Shown here in pieces: positions 11,731 through 21,671 of a DNA stretch of 64,000 bases. How positions within the stretch are numbered: the first letter of the stretch is position 1; each line of letters starts with the position of its first letter. The stretch spans positions 110,953,388 to 111,017,387 of the forward strand of contig OY829326.1 of assembly GCA_963691655.1 (NCBI GenBank), read 5' to 3'. Made by a program: the position numbers and the translations under genes. The DNA is from Toxonevra muliebris. Taxonomy: Eukaryota; Arthropoda; Insecta; Diptera; Pallopteridae. The notes beneath the pieces are model-generated. The model had not been told where the DNA came from. It worked only from the letters and a program-made list of their open reading frames with translations, and ran no database searches.

Positions 11731-13437
11731 ACACAGTCCAACAGCATTTTTGCAACAGAATAGCCACTGTGTAATAATGAAAGGGAATGTTGTATAGACC
11801 ATTTTGGTAAAACAAACTTATCAAACAACACGTCTCAGTTTTTTATTTTTACAGTGGGTCAAAGTTTTCATTTTACTAAGTGCAAAAAGTGTTATAAATT
11901 TATGTTATGTTAATTAAAACGAGGTGATGTTCTTACTTTATAAAATGTTTATTAAAAAAAAGGATAGTCCGTTGTAGAAATGCGTGAGCATATGACGATG
12001 GTTATTTGCGTACTCTCTCGTGTTGTTGCTAGTTCGTTTTGATCTAGTCAGTGTTGCCTACGTTTGTATTGTCTCGACTTGTTTGTTAAGTTTGTTCTAA
12101 AAATGTCGTCTACTTCATGTGTGTCTTGTCCCGTCGTTTTCTCCACTTCCCACATTTATGTCTGAAGAAAATCTTATTGGTAAAGTAGAATTTTTCAAGA
12201 GTCATTTCTGTAGAACATTTTAACCATTTAGTTCTTTTTTTTATCGGACAACTTGACCCCGTTTTTGATGAAAACCTGAAAAGTCCTTTCAAAACAGACA
12301 TTTAAGGATTCAAATATACCATAAAAATATTGGCCAGAAAATTTCACTAGGGGTCACCGAAGACATAAAAGTCATATATATAACGGTTAACGGCTGATAA
12401 AAGGAAATAGTTTTTTACTTCTATTAAAATTTTAATTTACGCAGAACTAGCACGCGTTTGGTATGTGATCTGCCAGTTCAATCCAAGTCATGGACTTAGA
12501 AAATGCCAGTGCCCTGTCACCGCCTCTATATCAAGTAAATATCCCACTTTCTCATTTCCCACTTTTACACCCCCTACTTTGGGAGTTGGAACTCAATTTA
12601 AAACAGTTTTTCCCCCGTTAAAAAAAATACATATGTTTGGTTATGCATTACTGCAGCATTTGCAGAAGCAAAAATGTTCGAAATGTACTGGCTGCTGGTC
12701 AAGCATTGGAGCATCGCTGCAACAGTACCTTGCTGTTAAATGTGTGATCAGCAGACAAATATTAACGTTTTTAACGCTTTCGTTTCTGCAAATGTTGCAG
12801 TACTGCATGACCGAATATATCCAACGTGTCTATTAGATTTACGTCCCCTACAACATTTATGAAAAAGAAAAAATCGGCGCCGGACACCTGGGGCAGTCCC
12901 CTTGTAGGTCAACACTAATATTACAGTTATCTAAATCTGAATTCAACTATAGTATATTTTATTTATGTGGGTAGGCTGCTATTACCTTTTAGTAACAGTT
13001 TAGAGTTACATATATGACTTTTATGTCTTCGGTGACCCCTAGTGAAATTTTCTGGCAAATATTTTTGTTGAATGTTTTAATCCTTAAATGTCTGTTTGAA
13101 AGGACTTTTCAGGTTTTCATCAAAAAAGGAGTCAAATTGTTCCATAAAAAGAGGAACTAAAGGGTTAAAATGTTCTACAGAAATGTCTCTTGTAAAATTC
13201 TACTATACAACTTTGCCAATAAGATTTTCCTCAGACATCAATTTATAACACTTTTTTTCACTTAGTATTCAGCTCTCTTCGACCAAAATATGAAAACTTT
13301 GACCCACTATAAAAAAAAACTGAGATCTGCTGGACTATAAGTTTAATTTACAAAAATTGTCTATACAACATACACTTTCAGGATTGTAGGGTGGCTATTC
13401 TGTTGCAGCCAAAAAGTCTTAATTTGTTGGACTGTGT
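11731..13437. mobile_element. Long-TIR foldback element with 8-bp target duplication
   Basis: Termini ACACAGTCCAACA and TGTTGGACTGTGT are inverted, and the flanks on both sides read AATTAATA (11723-11730 and 13438-13445), an exact 8-base duplication. The arms are inverted over several hundred bases: GTGGGTCAAAGTTTTCAT near 11854 against the complement near 13300; TCTGTAGAACATTTTAACC near 12209 against 13165; AGGGGTCACCGAAGACAT near 12349 against 13030. The central part (about 12,390-13,005) holds a further imperfect inverted repeat (about 12,640-12,680 against 12,770-12,815, around TACTGCAGCATTTGCAGAA). The 123-codon frame at 12465-12836 runs through this repeat and has no recognisable domain. 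An 8-bp duplication fits hAT or P/Galileo-type transposition; no transposase is present, so it is non-autonomous. It lies in the 7.9-kb dpr intron. Confidence 0.85.
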
Positions 13438-13527
13438 AATTAATAATTTGTTATTTTAAAATTTAGTTAACATTTTCTTACCACTTTTTGGCAATTTAAT
13501 TTTTTGCACGAAGTTATTGGTACTTAA

Positions 13528-15107
13528 GGGGTGTCCTGATTTTTTTTTATTTTAAATCGAACGATATACTATTTAAGAATATACACAAAAATACAAAGCG
13601 TCATAGGATAGTTTGTTCAGATTCTTGGTGCATACACATCGTTTGAAGTGCGTTTTCTCCAGTTTTTTGACAAATTTTTTAAATTGACGGGCGTGGAAGT
13701 AAAAAAACTAAACGATTGAATCGAACCAAAGTTGCGCAAAAGGTTTATCTAAATAATTGTTATAGTCCCTTAAAGTTTTTTTTTAAAACAATTTTTTTTC
13801 ACGATTTGTTTTAGTTCACCCAGTAGAAAAATATTGAAAATATAAAAAATAAAAATAACAAATTTTTTAGTTGGAAAATTTTTTTTCCAAATTTCTTCCA
13901 AATTTGGCATTTCACACTTCAAATTAATTAGTAAAAATTCAATTAAAATCAATTGTTAGGCTTTAAATGATCAATGATGCCAGAAAAATTTCAAAAAGTT
14001 CATAGAAATAGCAGATCAGACGATCGTTTCGGAGCCAGCTACGATTTCTCATCAGTGATCTTTGTGATAGTTTCCTCATTTCAACAATCTATATAAGTGA
14101 AAATACTATGAAAGAAAATACTACAAAGACAGTTTTTTTCACCGAATAGTATTATTGAAAGGAACTACTACTACTGTTCTATATACTTTTTGCCATTTTT
14201 CTTTGACACTTGTATTTTTTTTGTTTTTTTGAAGTGAAACTTCTTTAGCGAGGATAAATCGAAAAATTTGCAACGGAAGTCGTGTTATTGTTGCACTGAT
14301 ACGAAACTAATAAGAAACCAAGTTATGTTATTGTTAGTGTTTAGCGAACAAAGTTATTTGGGGATCGGCTGCCCACAATCATAGGGAGAATCGACTTCTT
14401 GCAGTTTTATCTCAATGTGCTTTAGTGGGAGAGCTTGACTGCATATAGCTGAATTTTCCTTTCATGTGTAATATACGTGCGCTATGTCATGTTTGTGTAG
14501 ATAAATGTAGTGAGTATCAACAGAAAAAAGTTTTAGAGAATAGACAGAGGAAGGAAGTGCAAAAGCTTCAACAACAACGGTCACGTAAAAATTGCGTTTT
14601 TGTTGCACTCTAACAAAATCAGTAAGAAACAAAGTTATGCAGTTGTTATTCGGCTACATACAATCAAGCATGTGCCATAGTGAGAGATTCGATATGGAAG
14701 CCTCGGCTTGATTGCATATAACTGAACTTTCCTTTCATATCTTATATACGTGTACTAAGTCGTGTTTGTGCCGATAAGTGTAGAATGTTTTAAAAGAGAA
14801 AAAGCAACAATAAAATAGAGAAATGAGGACAGCAAAAACTAATACAGAATGTTTTATAAATGTTTTCTAACAATTTTCTAATAAAAAACAAAGTTTCACT
14901 TCTACTGTGAGTGCTTGCACACACATAATTTTCGTGTTTGTTTCAGTCATGCATTACCAGCTGGATCTTTTCCATCAATTAAGGCTGCATCTGCTGTAAT
15001 TTATTGTTTCATATTTACATATAGAAAAATGAACCTTGAAGTTCTTTTTCTCTCTTCTCAACAAAATCACAAATAATGCGTTTTTTAACCTTCTACAGGA
15101 CACCCCC
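13528..15107. mobile_element. TTAA-flanked non-autonomous element with GGGGTGTCCTG ends
   Basis: The left end TTAA-GGGGTGTCCTG (13524 on) and right end CAGGACACCCCC-TTAA (to 15111) are inverted, differing by one G. TTAA on both sides is the target choice of piggyBac and Kolobok-type transposases. No transposase frame is seen; the interior is AT-rich. About 14,281-14,535 and 14,584-14,790 are diverged direct repeats, sharing landmarks such as CATATAGCTGAATTTTCCTT against CATATAACTGAACTTTCCTT. It sits 86 bases from the foldback element, in the same intron. Confidence 0.6.
14281..14790 (+). repeat. Two diverged tandem units of about 300 bases
   Basis: Unit 1 (about 14,281-14,535) and unit 2 (about 14,584-14,790) share, in the same order, a TTATTGTTGCACT/TTTTTGTTGCACT start, an AGTTATG..GTTGTTA motif, GCATATA(G/A)CTGAA(T/C)TTTCC, and a GTGTTTGTG..GATAA(A/G)TGTAG end. 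They form an internal duplication of the TTAA-flanked element. Confidence 0.6.
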
Positions 15108-15589
15108 TTAAAGATTGATGCAACATTAATTTTACATTCGATAAAAATTTAAATACTCTGTAACAGAAACCAAACCAACCACCTCAGTGAGTCTTTCTGT
15201 TTTTGAGATAATAGGGAGTGCCGGGTTCATCTCATTTTCCCCTACACTTCAAAATGTTTTGGTTTTGATTCTGAAGTTTCTGAAGTTGTGATAACATCTT
15301 TACTCGAGGCTGTAGGAAAATTTATAGTGAAGTGGAATGATTGAAATTAAAACCAAATGTCATGTCGGTGTCGTATGAGTTTTCATAGTATGTGTGAGTT
15401 TTAAAGTGTGTGTTTTATTTGTCTCACTTGCATCGGTTAAAAAAACCAAACTTAAAATAGTTGCTGTCAAAACTCATGACGCTATAGACAGCTTTTCTTG
15501 TAATAACACAGAGTGGTTCTTTTTCGATTTGCTCATATTGGTTTCATATTTCATATTGGTTTCAAATTGATCGTGCAGATAGTGGTCAT

Positions 15590-15655
15590 ATAGTACAGTG
15601 GACAAGCACGTGTCTCGATAATCAGCAGCCACCAGTTCGAACCATGAAAATGACA
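15590..15655 (+). repeat. tRNA-like fragment, possibly a SINE head
   Basis: TAGTACAGTGGACAAGCACG resembles an A box, and CCAGTTCGAACCATG a B box, with tRNA-like spacing. No good acceptor stem. It lies just upstream of the LINE relic at 15.78 kb. Confidence 0.35.
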
Positions 15656-15779
15656 ACTCCGTGTTAGAGTTACCAGTTCAGAATATAACCTGGAACCGTC
15701 TTCTACATAATAAGATATTACATAATAAGACATACTCCTATGGTTCCTAGTAGTTAATGTGATTCTATGAACTTTCAAG

Positions 15780-16860
15780 GAAAAGAGAACGAGGGTTGTA
15801 GCCTACGCTGACGACATAGCAATATTAATCCCTGGCAAATTTTTGTCGACGATTAGTGAGCTTATGGAATCAGCACTTGGCAAAATTTGCGACTGGGCTA
15901 GACGGAACGGTTTAGCAGTTAACCCAGCTATGACTGACCTAGTCTTGTTCACGAGGAAAACAAAAATACCAAAGTTTTCCTTACCAAAGTTGGATGGAGT
16001 GATGCTGAATCTCTCTTCTCTTCTTTGGGAAAAGATGGGGATTGTCGCCGTACGTTATTCATGGAATGTACGTAACAATCATTCGACCCATTATCACCTA
16101 TGGGTCCCTCGTCTGGTGGCAGGCGTTGGGTAAGAAGAGCAACCAAGCTTGCATGGGAAAAATACAGAGACTTACAGGGACTGTAAGTAGTGCACCTCAG
16201 GAAGGTCTGAATATGATATTTCATCTCTTACCGTTACGGGTGTTTGTTCAAGGCTGTGCCACAAAAAGAGCTCTTAATCTAAGAGAATCCAACGTGTGGA
16301 GATCAGCAAACTATAGACACTCTACAATTTTGAGTTTGATAAAGCGGAGGGGTCAAAATGGAATCAAAGCTGATTTAGATGTAGCCACGGATTATATGAC
16401 TTCAAATTTAGATTTTATTACTAGAACTTCAACTCTATATCTAACCAGGGAAGACTGGGAGTCGGGTTCGGTAACAGGTAATGCTGATATTACCATCTTT
16501 ACCGATGGCTCAAAGATGGAGAATGAAACTGGAGCTGGTCTCTACTCCGAAGACCTGCAGTTAAGGCGGTCGTATCGTCTTCCTGACAGCTGCAGCTTTT
16601 TTCAGTCAGAGATTTTTGCTATTGAGAAAGCAGCTCGGCTTCTACAAAACAGTATGATGCGGATTTCGAATATAACTATCTTTACTGACAGTCAGGCTGC
16701 AATGAAGGCAATAGAATCCAAATAGTAAAATCAGAGATTGTAAAGAAATATCGTGTTTCATTGATGGCCATTGAGCACCACAAGGTCACTCTCTGCTGGG
16801 TTCCTCAAGTCATTGGGCATATTTGGTTTGAGAACCTGCTACTAAATAAACTAATTACAA
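15780..16860 (+). pseudogene. Non-LTR retrotransposon relic: RT C-terminal part plus RNase H
   Basis: A LINE fragment cut at its 5' side. It opens with the reverse transcriptase box RVVAYADDIAIL (YADD at about 15,799-15,810) and continues CDWARRNGLAVNPAMTD. About 120 bases of the RT thumb appear deleted near 16,010, shifting into the next frame at GKRWGLSPYVIHGMY and RPIITYGSLVWWQALGKKS. From about 16,485 an RNase H domain follows: ITIFTDGSKM (first Asp), FFQSEIFAIEKAA (Glu) and IFTDSQAAMKAI (second Asp). A stop at 16,725 ends the long frame. CWVP then follows, with the expected RNase H C-terminal His-containing motif degraded. RT followed by RNase H suggests the I/LOA/R1-type group. It lies on the strand opposite to dpr in its large intron. 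Confidence 0.85.
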
Positions 16861-18422
16861 ACCCTCTTATGTATACAAATTCAAAAAACTCTCTCGTTTG
16901 TATTGGATTAATTTTTGCATGTTCTTTAACTTAAATGCCACAAAATGTATAGAGACAGAATATACCACAATATGGCAAAGAGTTCAACACTGATTTATAT
17001 ACCTATGTGCATAGAAATTCTAAGGGAAAAGTAGGAAAGAAGTAAATCCATATGTCACACAAATCCGAGACAGGAAACGCAAATATGTAATAAAATAAGG
17101 CTTTCGAAAGAGCCTCTTCTAAAAACAGCATACCAACTCTGATCTGAAGATTATTCTGAAAATATTAAAAGTTTACATTTTTATGGGATTATGAATTTAT
17201 TCATTTTGCAAATAAATTTGAATTATAAAAAAAAGAAAGAAAATTTTAGCTTGAGCCAAAGTAAGAAAACAATAATTAAAATTCCCTTTTCTTGTATTAA
17301 ATTCAGTCATGAGTAAATAAAAAAAAGCACAGAGAAGTGCATGTGCCTCTTGTTCCAATTATCAGTTACAATGCACAGAAACAAAATTTACGCAAACAAA
17401 TGAGACTACAAAATGTCAAATCTTTGCAGTACACGTATTTGTTGTTGGCTTTGTTTTTTTTTATGCTTCACTCCCTAAAGCTGTTTGAGTAATAAAACAA
17501 ACAATATTTCTGAGAGTGAAGAATGTAACAACAAATGTTGTAAATCCAAAGAACAAGTTGAGCAGTAGCAGTAAAAAAACAAAAATAACAAAATAATGTT
17601 AACGGAGACAGAGACTACGAGGACTACGAAAACAGACAGGGGACCGAGAGAAAGGGTTTCTTTGCTTTCGACTTCTTGCTTATTTTTTCCTCCTCAACTC
17701 ACTGCGGAAAAAAGTTGATGAGTTTTCCCACTACAGCAAAGTGCAAGCATGGAGAGAAGAGTGTAGTGGAATGATATGCGAGTACTGTAATATTCTCTCA
17801 CTATGAGTGTGTGTGTGTGCGTCAGGTTAAGACAATACAAGAAATAGGCAAAACAAGGCAAAGTGCTGTATAAAAAGGAGCTGCTACCAAAAAAAAAAAC
17901 GGGTCATGTGTGCAGTTAACAGTACTGTCACTTGCAATTAGTGCTGCATGATTGTTTGAAGTACAGACGTACCATGTACAAGTTTCAAGTGAGCCAGTGT
18001 TGATGCTTTTAGTCAAATTGAAGATATTTTACCTACCAAAAAACTGCACAAAGCTAACATTTGTATGTACATACATCCGTGTGTATGCGCAAAAGGATTA
18101 TACGTTGCATTAAAATAAAGCTAAAAGAAAAAGCACAATGTAAATCCTCAACATTTTCACCAATATCAATTTTGTTGCTTTAAATTTGCTTATTTATTTT
18201 ACTTCCTACTTGTGATATACAAGTAAAAACTAGACATTTCTTTCTTTCTGTCTGCGCAAAAAGAAAAGCACATTCTACTTTCATTATTAAAATCTTAGAG
18301 TAGAGTTTCAGTTTGTGTGTATATTTATATATCTATGTATATGATGAAAAATATTCGCTACATCTTACAAAATTGCGAAAACAGAAAACAAAACCTAATT
18401 CCCCTAATCCCTTTTCGCTTAC
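16861..18422. other. Intron sequence, no gene
   Basis: AT-rich remainder of the large dpr intron. Short (GT)n near 17,807-17,821. The small minus-strand frame at 17822-18016 has no recognisable domain and no coding signal. Confidence 0.65.
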
Positions 18423-18679
18423 CGTTTTGTCTTTTAACATTCCAACTCTGCAGTTGAGCACAGCTTCTGTAAACAAATGTGCCGCGGTTACGACATTGTC
18501 GCCAGTTGCTGTAGAGTTGAGTGGCTCTTCGAAAAATGGCCCCCAATGGTGTTCATGATGATGTTTGCTACGAAATGTTCTCTGCGGCCTATCCACAGCT
18601 GGTAGAGCTGGTGGTGCTGCCGCCGCCACGGTGGTCGTAGATGACGCTGACGGCGCAGAATTTCGAAAGCTTAACGTAT
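18423..18679 (-). CDS. dpr7: dpr7-like gene, exon with start of Ig domain 1
   Basis: Acceptor (TTACTTATAG) precedes 18679 and a GTAAGC donor follows 18423. After a poly-Ala/Pro/Ser stretch, the exon encodes HHHEHHWGPFFEEP, an N-glycosylation sequon (NST), then LFTEAVLNCRVGML, the B strand of an immunoglobulin V-type domain with its first Cys. The run WGPFFEE..N.T....LFTEAVLNCRV is the typical lead into Ig1 of insect DPR proteins. These are GPI-anchored or transmembrane neuronal surface receptors that bind DIP proteins during synapse specification. The exon is 257 bases, enters after one base of a codon and ends in phase 0 (..KDKT), joining Val-Met-Trp in the next exon. The adjacent introns are about 5.9 and 7.9 kb. 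Confidence 0.88.
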
Positions 18680-19759
18680 CTATAAGTAAAATTTGATATA
18701 AAGAGAATAAAAAATAAGTCAACTTTTAGTTGAATATTAAATTAAGCAAAAAAAAAAAAAAAAGTCGTTCTTAGATAAAACAATTTGCAATTTTTATGCA
18801 TTTTAATTTATTTTTATAATATCAGCAAAGTATAACTTTAAAAAGAACTAGAATATTTTAGTATATAAATAAAAGCCACTGTGGGGTAAATGGTTAACGT
18901 GTGGAGTTCTTTGTGAAATATTCTATATTCCATATTGAGATCGGAAAAAGAAGAAAACTGGACATGAAAAAGCTGAAATTTTTTTTTATGTAACACAATA
19001 ATCTTCGCTGGCAAGCTTCCAATAACATAACTTTTAAATTCTACCATATTTTGTAAATCTTTTATGTAAGAATTTTTTTATGCTTCCCCCTTTGAAATCA
19101 TAAATAAAAACATTCCTACTGTATCGTTATGAACACGAGTAACCATGAAGATGTCGATGAGCTTCTCTGTAGAATTCATAACGATTAACACTGCCAGGAT
19201 GCAGAAGAATATTTAATTTTTAGCAGATTTAACAAAAAAAAAAAAAAAATAAATAAACATGAATAAGAACTCACTTCATATCTGTCATTTATTGATATTG
19301 TGAAATATTTACAGCCTTTACTGAAGGATGATGAAACCTTTCAACGTGAAAGCATATTTCGGCCAAAAGTTATGGAAATATAAAATAAACATGAAGGAAG
19401 GATTTAACTCGTTTTATATAAAAAACTTAAAGGGACAGAAATGCCTAAAAGAAATTTACATTTCTTTTTAAAATCATTTATAAAAAAATTGTAAATAAAT
19501 AAATCCGAAAAATTTATGGGAACGATGGATTGATTAAAAACTCTTAACAGTTGAATTTATGAAGTAATTGGTAATTATTGAAATTCGGAGTTATAAATTC
19601 GAATTTTGATTCATTCTACGAATTTTTAGTCCTTTAAAATTTGAACTAAGATTAATTAGTTTTTGTTTGTGAGCTTTTCTAGGTTCGATTAACCGGATAA
19701 TGAGACAGTTTGTTGTTGTTGGCAGTGGAGTTGAGTCTTTTGTTTAAGTGTATGAACAG

Positions 19760-20453
19760 CGATCCTCATAAGAATTTCAGATTGAAGAAATGAATTCAAA
19801 AGAGGAAACTGGAAAACCATCATAAGTGCCGACACGAAAACTAATACGAATGCCAGGTGAAAGGTTTAGAATTTAGTACAAGTGATATAGGTGCTGATGA
19901 GGGAAATCAAGGAGACCAACGAGGATGCATGGCGATCGTTACGAATGCTGGCAAGAATTCAAGGGAATTGACACAAGTATGGACCATAATTCTGCACAAT
20001 TAACTCTTGTGCTGAAAAAGCTGAGCGATGGACTCAAATTCTGATAAGAATTCAGGACAATCACGGCAATAGAGTATGGTAATGGCGATACAAGACAACA
20101 GACACGATTTTCAACGTGGAATTTAAAAGTATTAGAGGTGCTGGTGAAAACAAATAGCAGTCTGTATGAAGTTTGGAAAAGATTCACGGCAAGCAAGTGT
20201 CAACGAGAGTTCAGGACGACTGCCAAAGGCGCTAAAGATAAATTAGGGTAATTAGGCGATTGACTGGGATCTATTCAGAATTCAGAACAATCAACCCAAA
20301 TGCGGACGAAAATTTAAGGCAAGTGACTCAAGAGCCGAAAAGACAACATGGTGACTAGTGCGAATGTCAAACAGAATATAGAGCCATTAACTCAAATTTT
20401 GACGGGAATCTAGAGCATTCTGCACATGTGCCAAGGATGCTGACGATGATATA
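19760..20453. repeat. Degenerate repeats around GAATTCAGGACAATCA
   Basis: Phrases of the type AAGAATTCAGGACAATCA..GCAA..GACGA recur irregularly (about 19,965; 20,040; 20,205; 20,275; 20,370), and again at about 21,170 beyond the LINE insertion. The array appears to be an old tandem repeat, split by the LINE copy at 20,454-21,139. No coding potential. Repeat boundaries are soft. Confidence 0.4.
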
Positions 20454-21139
20454 GGTTAGGTTAGGTTGGAGTGGCAGACTTCTGCTTGAAAGCACACTTA
20501 AGCACATTTAGGCTCATTGTGATACCACAGTACGGCGCGACTCCCCCATTTACGGATTGGAGAACCATGAGGATTCCATAATGAATCTGGCTATGTCCTT
20601 AATATTTACGGATGATAGCTCGGACAGACTAGTGAAGAAAGGTGAGCCCAGGAATTTTAGTCTCCTCCTGGCCAGGCATGGGCATTCGCACATGAAATGG
20701 AGGACTGTTTCTTCCTCCTCCTCAGAGCCGCAGCCCCGACAGAAGTCATTGAATGGCAGTCCTAGTCGTGCAGCATGTCTCCCCATTATGCAGTGTCCCG
20801 TGAGCACCGAAGTCGTAATGCTGATGGAGTTTCTGCTAAGGTTAAGTAGCTGTCTAGTTCGTCTATTGTCCATAGTGGTCCATGTTAGCCTGGTAATACC
20901 ACAGGTATGCTCCGCTACCTAGAATCTTTTTGCTTCCTCAAGGTAGTTTTGCTTAATGGCTAATTAAATAGACGTAAGAGGGTCACCAATGGTGCAGGAA
21001 GATGATATATCTGTAAGCTGCGAGCCCTGTTTTGCTAACTCGTCGGCATTGCAGTTACCTGAAATATCCATATGTCCAGGCACCCAATATAGGTGGACCT
21101 GCGAGTGACTCGACAAAATGTTGAGTGAAGATTGGCAGT
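20454..21139 (-). mobile_element. 5'-truncated LINE copy with CCTAA tail (copy 1)
   Basis: Minus-strand 3' end of the same non-LTR family as the 43.7-kb copy. Target duplications CGATGATATA flank it (20,444-20,453 and 21,140-21,149). The 3' end reads CCAACCTAACCTAACC on the minus strand and abuts the duplication directly, without poly(A). The open part (20550-20873) encodes the C-terminus: NRRTRQLLNLSRNS, GHCIMGRHAARLGL and a zinc-knuckle-like C-x2-C..H-x4-C (CRGCG..VLHFMCECP). Upstream, RNase H remnants are interrupted by stops. Only about 690 bases of the element remain. Confidence 0.88.
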
Positions 21140-21491
21140 CGATGATATAAGTGGGTTGACAAGAATTTAAACTAGAATTCAGGACTATAAGAGAGGGTTT
21201 TACATTAAACGAGCTAAAACATTGTGTTTTTTTTTAAGAATTGTTATTCGGAAATTTTGCACACATGTGTACAGAAACAATTTCGTTTAAATTTTTATAA
21301 GATTATACTGAAAACTTTAGCTTCGCAGCTCCTTGAGGTGTGCCATTCTCGGTTGCTGGCTGAAACCATTCCGACTCTTCAAGTCATGTGAAGCAAAATG
21401 TCAAATTTCTGAATGAGTGTAGATTCAAACCAATGAAATTTTTTTTTTCAAAAAATGTAGAAATGGCGATAAATGAAGAAAAAACAAAATT

Positions 21492-21671
21492 GTGTATTAA
21501 CGAACACAAGGCAGAAGTGAAACTTTTTGTGAACTAAACGAAACACAAGCAAATTAAATTTTTCAATCGCTAAATTTTTTACTTCATTGGCTTGTGTTTT
21601 TTAATTTCATTTGCTTGTGTTTCATTTAGTTCACAAGAAGTTTCAATTCTGCCTTGTGTTCGTTAATACAC
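21492..21671. repeat. 180-bp MITE-like inverted repeat
   Basis: The left arm begins GTGTATTAACGAACACAAGG (21492) and the right arm ends with its exact complement (to 21671). Inner parts GTGAACTAAACGAAACACAAGC and its near-complement continue for about 70 bases per arm, with a loop of about 40 bases. No coding. Intron of dpr. Confidence 0.8.

Noticed and set aside
12465..12836. 123-codon frame within the foldback loop as a gene
   Set aside because: No domain, and it runs through an inverted repeat in a non-autonomous element.
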